A stretch of 64,000 bases of DNA from JADLDB01 sp040755835 (GTDB taxonomy: Bacteria > Myxococcota > Myxococcia > Myxococcales > Myxococcaceae): positions 1-64,000 of the forward strand of contig JBFMAB010000107.1 in the NCBI GenBank assembly GCA_040755835.1. Direction: 5' to 3'. Both the position numbers and the translations under genes were made by a program. Below are positions 1 to 9,000 of this stretch, piece after piece. The notes under the pieces are model-generated. The model had not been told where the DNA came from. It saw only the letters and a program-made list of their open reading frames with translations, and did no database searches. The stretch's first letter is position 1, and every line of letters starts with the position of its first letter.

Positions 1-355
1 TATTGACGCCGCCACCGACGCCGCCACCGCCGACGCCGCCGCCGACGCCGCCGCCGACGCCGACGCCGCCGCCGATGTCACCACCGCCGCCGCCGCCAGC
101 GCCGCCGCCGAGGTCGCCGCCGCCGCCACCGAGGCCGGTGTCGACACAGCGACCGGACAGGCACTCGTCGTTGGGGCCGCACACGACGCACGCCACGCCG
201 CCGCGGCCGCAGGCGTCGATGGTCACGTTCAACACGCAGGCGTCGTTGGCGTCGCAGCAGCCGCTGCAGTTGCTCGGCAGACATCGCGTCGCGGCGCCTC
301 CGCAGCTGGCAACCAAGACGCCCAACACGAGGCCCAGGAGGAACGCGCGACGCAT
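1..355 (-). CDS. Cys-rich lipoprotein with poly-glycine tail (3' end outside window)
   Basis: The frame reads from an ATG at 355 to the window edge without a stop (118 codons). The N-terminus MRRAFLLGLVLGVLVASC is a lipoprotein signal with lipobox VASC. It is followed by a Cys-dense segment (about residues 24-73, with a CSGCC motif and about ten cysteines spaced as if disulfide bonded). From about residue 74 there is a run of Gly/Val/Asp of the GGGVGGG type. Cys-rich heads followed by Gly-rich linkers are common in myxobacterial surface lipoproteins, where the linker usually leads to a further domain. That domain would lie left of the window, so the function is unknown. It is divergent from the hydrolase at 448, with 92 bp between them. 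Confidence 0.7.
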   Translation of the reverse strand, partial: MRRAFLLGLVLGVLVASCGGAATRCLPSNCSGCCDANDACVLNVTIDACGRGGVACVVCGPNDECLSGRCVDTGLGGGGGDLGGGAGGGGGGDIGGGVGVGGGVGGGVGGGGVGGGVN

Positions 356-447
356 GCGAGCTGCAGCCTAATTCCGGACGCCGCCGGCGACGAACTCCCG
401 GCAGCGCCCTTTTCCTCGCAGGCAAACACCGACTACACGACGTCGCC

Positions 448-1491
448 ATGCGCCGTGCCCTCCTCGCCGCCGTCATCGTCCTCGCCGCCTGCGACTCCAC
501 CCCCGCCTCCCCCTCGGTGACGGACGCCGGCGTCGACGCGGGCGCCCATGACGCCGGCCCGGAAGACGCGGGCGCGGGCGATGACGGCGGCCTGCGCCCC
601 GACGCGGGCGGCGACGACGCGGGCGCGAGCGACGCCGGCGTGGACGCGGGGGCGCCCGACGCGGGCACCACGATGGACGCGGGCCTCCCCGGCGGCGGCG
701 ACGCGCTCATCGCGGCCCGGCCGTACGACGTCACCGTCCCGCCGCAGTACGACGGCGGCACCGCGCTTCCACTGGTGGTGCTGCTCCACGGCTACGGCGC
801 CGACGCGGCCTCTCAGGACCTGTACTTCGGCATGTCCGCCGCGGCGCGGGCGCGCGGCTTCCTCCTCGCGCTGCCCAACGGCACGCGCAACGCGTCCTTC
901 CTTCGCTTCTGGAACGCCACCGACGCCTGCTGCGCCTTCGGCGACCCGGTGGACGACGTGGCGTACCTCACCGCGGTGCTCGACGACATGCAGCGCCGCT
1001 TCCGCGTCGACCCGAAGCGCGTCTACTTCGCGGGGCACTCCAACGGCGGCTTCATGTCGCATCGCATGGCCTGTGAGCGCGCCGACCGCGTCGCCGCCAT
1101 CGTGTCCCTCGCGGGCGCGGTGTGGAAGGACGAGACGAAGTGCAAGCCGTCCCAGCCGGTGTCGGTGCTGCAGGCTCACGGTTCGCTGGACGCGGTCATC
1201 TTCTACGGCGGCGGCTCGAACGTGGGCATCCCGTACCCGGGCGCGGAGGAGACGGTGGCCACCTGGGCCGCGAAGAATGGCTGCGGCACGACGACGTCGG
1301 CGCTGACGCCGGACCTCGACCTGGTGTCGGACCTCCTGGGCGACGAGACGGAGCGCGTCGCGTACGACGGCTGCCCAGCCGGCGGCGCGGCGGAGCGCTG
1401 GCGCATCGCCGGCGCGGGCCACCTGCCCAGCTTCAACGGCAGCTGGGCCGACGCCATCTACGACTGGATGCTGGCGCACCCGAAGCCGTGA
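448..1491 (+). CDS. Secreted alpha/beta-hydrolase lipoprotein (polyhydroxybutyrate depolymerase / feruloyl esterase-like)
   Basis: 347 residues. The start MRRALLAAVIVLAAC is a lipoprotein signal (lipobox LAAC). Residues about 22-83 form a linker built of DAG and DAGVDAG units, a typical myxobacterial surface tether. The rest is an esterase domain: LVVLLHGYG oxyanion strand near residue 111, nucleophile elbow GHSNGG near 196, an Asp in HGSLDAV near 248, and a late His in GAGHLPS near 327, giving a full Ser-Asp-His triad. The domain resembles the LpqC/PHB-depolymerase (CE1-type) group that cleaves polyesters or feruloyl esters. The true substrate cannot be told from sequence. Cell-surface anchoring suggests an extracellular polymer. 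The next gene overlaps its stop codon by GTGA. Confidence 0.82.
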   Translation: MRRALLAAVIVLAACDSTPASPSVTDAGVDAGAHDAGPEDAGAGDDGGLRPDAGGDDAGASDAGVDAGAPDAGTTMDAGLPGGGDALIAARPYDVTVPPQYDGGTALPLVVLLHGYGADAASQDLYFGMSAAARARGFLLALPNGTRNASFLRFWNATDACCAFGDPVDDVAYLTAVLDDMQRRFRVDPKRVYFAGHSNGGFMSHRMACERADRVAAIVSLAGAVWKDETKCKPSQPVSVLQAHGSLDAVIFYGGGSNVGIPYPGAEETVATWAAKNGCGTTTSALTPDLDLVSDLLGDETERVAYDGCPAGGAAERWRIAGAGHLPSFNGSWADAIYDWMLAHPKP

Positions 1492-1937
1492 GTCCGCCGA
1501 AGCCGTCCACGCGCGCGATGGGCCTGTGGGCGCTCGCGGCCGGACTCGGGTGCCTCGGCGAGGCGTGGGCGCTGGAGCTGTCGGGCTTGCTCGCGCCGGC
1601 CCTCGTCATCCTCGGCGTGCTGGCCACGGGCCTCGGCGCCACGCTGGCGGTGTTCCCCAGCGGCAGCGGCGCTGTTGAGAGCGCTCACAAGCACGTGCTC
1701 CAATCCAGGATGAAACGGGCCGGCCAGCGCTGGCGACTTCTCAACGCCCGCCGCATGGCGCACCTGCGCGCGGCCTACCGCACTGCCGGCGCCGCCAACG
1801 TCTACGACTCCATCCAGCGCGCACGCCGCGACACCGAGATTGGCAGGGCGCGCCCCCTGGGTCGCCGCAACACCTTCCGCTTCGCCCGACAGGGACTCCG
1901 TGACCAGAACCGGGCCCTCAAGGCGGCCTCAAACTGA
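1488..1937 (+). CDS. Small membrane protein of unknown function
   Basis: The most likely start is a GTG at 1488 overlapping the previous stop codon (149 residues). An ATG at 1518 (MGLWALAAG) is the alternative. There are two closely spaced hydrophobic segments (about residues 11-53), then a basic soluble tail rich in Arg and Ala with LRAAYRTAG and RRNTFRFARQG. I recognise no family. Codon usage in the tail is a little less GC-biased than in neighbouring genes. Translational coupling to the hydrolase suggests co-expression. The 180 bp after it contain only a short hairpin. Confidence 0.5.
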   Translation: MSPPKPSTRAMGLWALAAGLGCLGEAWALELSGLLAPALVILGVLATGLGATLAVFPSGSGAVESAHKHVLQSRMKRAGQRWRLLNARRMAHLRAAYRTAGAANVYDSIQRARRDTEIGRARPLGRRNTFRFARQGLRDQNRALKAASN

Positions 1938-2091
1938 TCGCGCACCCGGGCGCGAGATCAAGCGCGCGGCAACACAGGCGAGCCCGGCCGCTCCAGGAAC
2001 CGCCCCGACGGCCCGGTCTGCGAGGACGGCGCCAGCCAGCCGATGGTGACGCTGGCGAGCAGCCGGTGCATGTGCGTGTCTGCCCCTCTCC

Positions 2092-2105
2092 CTCTCCGGG
2101 GAGAG
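2092..2105. repeat. GC-rich palindromic hairpin, REP-like or weak terminator
   Basis: CTCTCC and GGAGAG arms flank a GG loop, inside a longer pyrimidine-then-purine tract (2083-2109). It lies 14 bp beyond the stop of the minus-strand methyltransferase, between convergent genes. That placement fits a bidirectional terminator or a scattered intergenic palindrome. There is no T-run, so intrinsic termination is not clear. Confidence 0.35.
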
Positions 2106-2118
2106 AGAAATGAAGTTG

Positions 2119-2997
2119 TCAGTCCTTCAGGCGCAGCTTCATCTGCACGTCGCTCGACCAGTGGTTGGCGAACGCGCGCACACACGTCTCGAGGTAGCGC
2201 TCGTAGTTGTTCCACACCGTCTCGCCGTTGGACATCACCCTGGTGCCCCAGCCGGACGCCATGATCTTGTCCTTGTTGAGGCGCATGCGGCGCAGCCACT
2301 CCGCCGTCGTCTTCCCGTAGTCGAGGCGGCGCGTGTTGAGCTGGATGATTTCCCACGACTGGCCGCAGGCCGCGACGAGCTCCTCGAGGCGCGGGTTCAA
2401 GCCGCCGGGGAAGATGACGTCGGCGGTGAACTTGAGGTCCTCGAGGTCCTTGCGCGTGCGCGGCACGCGGTCCCGCAGGATGGCCTGGAACCCGAAGCAC
2501 GCGCCCGGCTTCACCCACTTCGCCACCTTGTTGAAGTACTCGCGGTAGATGGGGATCGCGAGGCCTTCCTGCTGCTGCGCCGGTGACACGAGGTGGTCGA
2601 TCATCTCGATGGAGATGAGCGCGTCGTACTTCTCGGTCGGCGTGAAGTCCTTGTAGTCCTCGCACCAGACCTGCACGCCCGGCAGCTTGCGCGCCATGAT
2701 CTCGTCGTGCTGCGCGCGCGACAGCGTCAGGCCGTGCGCCCGCTGCACCTTCCGCTCGAGCACCAGGTACTCGAGGTTGGCGCCCCAGCCGCAGCCGATG
2801 TCCATCACCAGCGACTCGGGCTTCACCTCGGCGAAGTCGGCGAGCCACCGGCTCTTGTTGCGCTGCGCCTGCTCCAGCGTCGTGTGCTGCTCGTCGAAGA
2901 CCGCCGACGTGTAGTGCATGCGCTCGTCCAGCCAGAGCCGGAAGAACTCGTTGGAGATGTCGTAGCCGATTTCCACTTCTTCGCGCGTCGAGGTCAT
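2119..2997 (-). CDS. Cyclopropane-fatty-acid-synthase-family SAM methyltransferase
   Basis: 292 residues, shorter than typical CFA synthases (about 380) because the N-terminal lipid-binding extension is missing. It resembles the mycolic-acid cyclopropane synthase/methyltransferase branch: MHYTSAVFDE near the N-terminus, SAM site VMDIGCGWGANLEYL (about residues 65-79), and ISIEMIDHLV in place of the family's MFEH segment. The family transfers a methyl or methylene group from SAM to a double bond in a lipid chain. It starts 40 nt after the stop of the PKS-oxoamine synthase and is read in the same direction, so it is probably the last gene of that operon. Fungal sphingolipid C9-methyltransferases belong to the same family, so methylation of a sphingoid chain is a reasonable guess (inference). 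Confidence 0.8.
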   Translation of the reverse strand: MTSTREEVEIGYDISNEFFRLWLDERMHYTSAVFDEQHTTLEQAQRNKSRWLADFAEVKPESLVMDIGCGWGANLEYLVLERKVQRAHGLTLSRAQHDEIMARKLPGVQVWCEDYKDFTPTEKYDALISIEMIDHLVSPAQQQEGLAIPIYREYFNKVAKWVKPGACFGFQAILRDRVPRTRKDLEDLKFTADVIFPGGLNPRLEELVAACGQSWEIIQLNTRRLDYGKTTAEWLRRMRLNKDKIMASGWGTRVMSNGETVWNNYERYLETCVRAFANHWSSDVQMKLRLKD

Positions 2998-3037
2998 GTG
3001 TCGTCTCTTCGTTGAGTGAAACGGTGCGTTGGGAAAC

Positions 3038-6000
3038 TCAGGCGACGGCGTCGCCGCTCAGTTCACGGGTCAGGCGGTCGAGCTCGCTCTTCACGAGGTC
3101 CGCGGTCTTCACCAGCTGCTCTTCCTTGTGCAGCGACGAAAGGAAGAAGCGCAGGCGCGCCATGTCCTCCTCCACCGCCGGGTACAGAATCGGCTGCACG
3201 TTCACGCCGCGGTCCTTCAGCGCGTCGGACAGCTGCAGGCACAGCACCGAGTTGCCGATGATCGCCGGCACCACCGCCGAGTCCTTCGACATGCCGGTGT
3301 TGATGCCGCGCTCCTTCAAGAGCTCGATGAAGCGCTTCGCGTTCGCCTTGCACCGCGCGACGCGCTCGGGGTGCGCGAGGATTTGCTTCGTCGCCGCCAG
3401 CGCCGCCGCCGCGTTCGGAGGGCTGATGCCCACCGAGTACACGAAGCCCGGCGCGGTGTACTTGAGGTATTCCACGAGCGCGTGGCTGCCGGCGATGTAG
3501 CCGCCACACGACGCGAAGGACTTGGACAAGGTGCCCATCCACATGTCCACGTCGGCGCGGTTGACGTGGAAGTACTCGCCGATGCCGCGGCCCTGCTCGC
3601 CCAGCACGCCGGCCGAGTGCGCCTCGTCCACCAGGAGCATCGCCTTGTGCTTCTTCTTCACCTCGATGAACTTCGGCAGGTCGGGGATGTCCCCGTCCAT
3701 CGAGTAGGTGCCCTCGATGCAGATGAGCACCCGGCGGTAGTGGCCGCGCAGGTTCGTCAGCATGCGGTCGAGCGCCTCCCAGTCGTTGTGCGGGAACGGC
3801 CGCCGCTTCGCGCCGGACAGCTTCGCGCCGCCGATGATGGAGTCGTGCGCCAGCGCGTCGTGGAGGATGAGGTCGCCCGCGCCCACCACGTGCCCGATGA
3901 CGGTGACGTTGGTGGCGTGGCCCGACACCAGGACGATGCAGTCCTCGGTGCCGAAGAAGTCCGCCAGCGCGCGCTCGAGCTCGCGGGTGAGCGGCTTCTC
4001 GCCCGACGCCACCCGGCTCGCCGAGACGCTGGTGCCGTACTTCTCGATGGCGTCCATCGCGGCCTTCGAGACGACCGGGTCGCCCGAGTTCCCCACGTAG
4101 TTGTACGAGGAGAAGTTGATCATCTCCTTGCCGTTCACCACCGTGGTGTCGCCGCAGATGGCCTCGTGCACGGAGAAGTACGGGTTCTTCAGCCCGAACG
4201 CCTCCGCCATCTGAATGCGCTCCTGCAGCTCCTCGTACTCGGGGAAGCGCGCCGGGTTCCACGCCGACTCGTCGATGGTGACGGTCGCGGCGGGGACGTC
4301 GGCGTCCGCCGCCATCGGCGCGGGCACCGGGGCCGCGCTCATCGCCGGCGGCGCGGTGGGCGCCGGCTGCGACGCGGGCGCGCCCACCTTCGGCGCCGGA
4401 GTCGGCTGGAACTGCGGGTCGCGCTTCTTGAACTCGGCCTCCGCGCCCGTCATGTACGCCACCACGCGGCCCGACGCGTCCTGCCAGACGAGCGTGCCCC
4501 GGAAGAGGTCGTCAGTCGACGCCTCGAAGGTGACGGTGCACTTCACGGGGCCCAGGCCAAACGGCGCCAGCTGCACGAAGCGGCCGAAGCCGACGGGGAA
4601 GCCCGCGCGCTGCTGCGTCACCCACGCCCAGTAGCCAGCGAGCTGGAAGCTGGCGTCGATGACGAGCGGGTCCACCGTCCACTCGCTGCGCATGGGCTCC
4701 TTCACCCAGTCCGCGGGGCGGCAGCCCTTCACCCAGCCGACGACGCCGTCCTCGCCGAGCGCCTCGATGCTGGTGATGCCCTGCAGGCGCGGGCCGTGGA
4801 AGGTGAAGCCCGAGTAGAAGTCCTTGAGGGACAGCGGCAGCTGCGAGGCCGGCGCGAAGGACTTCACCGCCGGCGTCGCCGAGGCGTCCGCGCCCACCGT
4901 CACCACGCCCTGGTACGAGAGCGCGTGCCCCTGGGACAGCTTCACGTCGAGCGCCCCGCCCTGTCCGTCACGCACGCGCTGCGACACCGCCACCTCGAGC
5001 CAGGTGGTGTCCGGCACCAGCACCGCGCGCTTCAGGCGGAAGTCCGTCACCGTGAAGGGCTGCTTCTGGCCGGGCGCCGACGTGGTGCCCGCGGATTCGA
5101 GCGCCGCCGCGGCGACGTGGTCGAGCGCCGAGGCGAAGGGCAGCACGCGCTGGCCCGCCATCGTGTGGTCGTTCAGGTACACGTGGTTGAGGCGCGACAC
5201 CGGGAAGAGCGCGGTGTGCGTCACCACGCGCTGAGGCACCGCGCGGCCCACCAGCACCTCACCCTCGCCGCCGCTCACCTCGGAGAGGAACGCGGCCACG
5301 CCTTCGTCCGTCGAGAGGAAGGTGACGCCCGCGGCCTTGAGCTCCGCCTTCTTGAAGCCCGGAATCTTCCGCGCCATCTCCGAGTCTTCCCAGGGCGGGA
5401 AGTCGATGGTGACGGCGCGCAGGCCGGGCCGGCGGCCCTGCGTCACGCGCGCCAGCATCTCGTTGGCGGCGGAGTAGTCCGTCTGCGCCGCGTTGCCGAA
5501 GCGGCCCGCCCAGCTGCCGATGCCGACGAAGAGCGACAGGCCCTCGGCCGCGTCCAGCAGCGCGAGCGCGCCGCCCACCTTGGTGTCGATGACGGCCTCG
5601 AGCTGCCCCGCGTCCTTCGAGCCGACGAGCGCGTCCTGCAGCACGCCCGCCGCGTGGACGATGGCGTCGAGGCGGCCGTGCGCCGCCTTCACCGCCGCGA
5701 GCGCCGCCTTCACGCTGCCCGCATCCCTGGTGTCCAGCACGTGGTAGGTGCACACCTTCGCGCCGGCGGCCTTCACCTGCGCGGCAGCCCTCGCGATGTC
5801 TTCCGACGGCGCGCTGCGGCCCGCGAGCGCGATGGTGCAGCCGTGCTGCTTCGCCAGCGCCTTCGCGAACGACAGGCCCAGGCCCCTCGCGCCGCCGGTG
5901 ACGAGCACGACGGAGTCCTTCGTCAGCGTCGCGGGCGCCTCAACGCGCGGCGCAGGGCCGAGCGCCACGGCGACGCGACCCGTCGAGGCGTAGCCGACCT

Positions 6001-9000
6001 CCGCGCAGCGGTCCGAGGAGAACAGCTCGTCCACGAGGTGCTGCGCGATGGCCTGCGCGCCCAGCGCGACGTCCACGTCCACCGCCTTGACGATGGCGTC
6101 CGGCCACTCCTGCGCGAGCGCCTTGGTGAAGCCCAGCGCGCCCACCTGGCCCAGCGCGTCCTTCGCGACGCCGCCGAGGCCGAAGCTGCCGCCGAGGCCC
6201 GTGACGGTGAAGAAGCACTCCGCCTTCTCGGCGGTGAGGCGCTTCGACAACGCCAGCAGCGTGCGCGCGGGCGCCTTGAAGTCGCCCTTCTGCTGCAGCG
6301 TCTCGAGGTGGATGACGCCGGCGAAGTCGCCCGCCGTCTCCGCCGTGCCCACCACCGACGCGACGCCGTGGCCTTTCAGCTTCTCGTGCAGCGCCTCCGC
6401 CACGCCCAGCCCGTCGCGCGTGACGAGCAGCGGCTTGCGGAACGCGTGCACCGACTCCGACAGCGCGTACAGCGGCGCGGCCACCACCTTCGGCGCGTAG
6501 CGCTCGACGGGCAGCAGCACCTTCGCTTCTTCCTTGGCCTCACAGGCGCCCGCGTCGAGCGCCTTCACCACGTGGTCGATGACCTGCCCCACCGTCGTGG
6601 TGCGGCTGAACAGCTCGCGCGGCAGCCCACCGAGCTGCGGGAAGGCCTTGCCGACGTCCTGGTCCAGCTCGACCAGCATCAGCGAGTCGAAGCCCAATTC
6701 GCCCACCAGCGTCTGCTCGGCCTTCAGCGTGCTGGCCGGGAAGGCGGAGATGCGAGCGACGGACGCGAGGACCTTCTCGGTGACGAGCGGTCGGACGTCC
6801 TGCTTCGCCGCCGGCGCGGGGGTGCTCGGCTTCTCGACCGCGGGCGCGGGCGCGGGCGCCGCCGGCTCCTTCGCCGCGACGAGGTTCGAGAAGTTGGGCG
6901 GCTTCGCCACCACGGGCGCCGGCGGGGCGACGGGCGGAATCACCTGGGCCGGCGCGGGCACCGGCGCGGGCACCTGCGCCATCGCCTGCGCCACCTGCGA
7001 CGCGCCGCCGTTGGTCAGCGCGGCGATGGCGGCGGCCTGGGCCCTCAGCACCTCGTTCTGGTTTTGCAGGAGCGCCATCTGTTGCTGGAAGAGTGCGATG
7101 AGGCTGTCCATGGCGACCGTTCCCTTCGACTGCGACTGCGAAACCACGGGCGACGCGACGACGTCGCCGGCCTTCACCAGCGGCGTGTGCGGAGCGCGGT
7201 TGACGCGCTCCACCGCCCAGTACTTCTGCGTCTCGAGCGGCGTAGGTGGCAGCGTCGCCAGAGGCGCGTCGCGGAAGAGCGGCTCGGCCTTCACCGGCAC
7301 ACCCTTCACCCACAGCTGGCCCAGCGTCGCGAGGAACTGGGCGCCGCCGTCGCCGCCCTCGGCTGGCGCGAGCGAGAAGAAAGCCACGCCGTCCTTCTTC
7401 ACCACACCGCGCGCGAAGGCCGTCAGCGCGTTGCCCGCGCCCACCTGCACGAAGTGCGTCGCGCCCTGCGCCGCGCAGGCCTCGAGCGCCTCGACGAAGC
7501 GCACCGGGCTGGTGGCGTGCACGGCCCACACGTCCTTCGCCTGCACCGCCGACGCGTAGGGCTGCGCGGAGATGCAGGACACCACCGCCGCCCTGGGCTC
7601 GTGCAGCGGCAGCGCCGTCACCACCGCGCGCATCTTCTCGTTCACCCCGTTCATCAGCGGCGAGTGGAAGGCGTGCGACACGTCGAGGCGCGTCGTCTTC
7701 ACGCCCGCGGCCTCGAGCAGCGCGCGCGCGGCCTCGATGCCCTTCGTCGTGCCCGACAGCACCACCTGCGTCGGGTGGTTGTCGTTGGCGATGACGACGT
7801 CCTTCACCGGCGCGACGACCGCCTCGACGGCGTCGCGCGCGGCCATCACCGCGAGCATCGCGCCCGGGTCCGCGAGGCCGAGGCCGTTCATGAACTGCCC
7901 GCGCTGCGCGACCAGCCGCACCGCGTCCGCGCCCGGCAGCATGCCCGCCACCGACGCCGCGGCGAACTCACCCAGCGAGTGGCCCAGCACCACGTCGGGC
8001 ACCACGCCGGCGTCCGCGAGCAACTCCCCGAGCGCGATGCCCAGCGCGGCCATCGCCGGCTGCGCGACGTGCGTCTGCGTGAGGTGCGCCTGCGCCTTCG
8101 CGGCGTCGAACGGCGCTTCCGGGTACAGCGCGTCGAGGATGCTGCACCCCGCGTCGGCGCGGGCGGCCGCGTCGTACTCCGCGAGGCGCGCGCGCAGCGC
8201 CGGGAAGCGCTCGACGAGGTCCTTCAGCAGGCCCACCTTCTGCGCGCCCTGCCCGGCGAAGAGGAAGGCGAGGCGGCGCTGCTCGTCCGGCACCGGTGTG
8301 GCTGGCGGCAGCGCGCCCGAGGCGACCTCGTGCAGCTTCGCTACCAGCTGCGCGCGGCCCTTCGCGACGAAGGCCACGCGGGCGTCGAAGGCATGGCGGC
8401 TGGCCAGCGTGCGCGCGACGGCGGCCGGCGACAGCTGCTGCTGCTCCACCAGCGCGGCGAGCGCCTTCGCGTGCCCGGCCAGCAGGCTGGGCGTCGGCGC
8501 CGACAGCAGGAACAACTCCTCGCGCTCGGCGGGCGAGGGGACTTCCGGCGCCTCCTCGAGGAGCACGTGCGCGTTGGTGCCGCCGAAGCCGAAGCTGGAC
8601 ACGGCCGCGCGGCGCTTCTGCCCGGGCTTCACCGTCCACGCCTCGGGTTGCTTCGGCACGCGGAACGGCGAGCGCTCGAGCTCGAGCTTCGGGTTCAACT
8701 CCTCGCACCCCGGCTGCGGCGGCAACGTGCGGTGGTACAGCACGAGGCACGTCTTGATGAAGCCGGCGACACCCGCCGCGCTCATCGTGTGGCCGATGTT
8801 GCCCTTGATGCTGCCGAGCGCGCAGTGCGGCTCGGTGAGCGCACGGCCGGCCTTCTCGTTGAAGAAGTGCTTGAGTGCGCCCACCTCCACCACGTCGCCG
8901 ACGGTGGTGGCGGTGCCGTGCGTCTCGACGTAGCCGATGGTCTCGACGGGGAAGTCGACGTCGGCGTGGGCGCGCCACATGGCGTCGCGCTGGCCTTCCG

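Noticed and set aside
3..371. Plus-strand proline-rich open frame
   Set aside because: Antisense to the poly-Gly lipoprotein; the proline is simply the complement of the Gly repeats.
78..761. Minus-strand open frame across the lipoprotein and hydrolase starts
   Set aside because: It spans two divergent genes with clear signal peptides, and its protein is Arg-rich low complexity.
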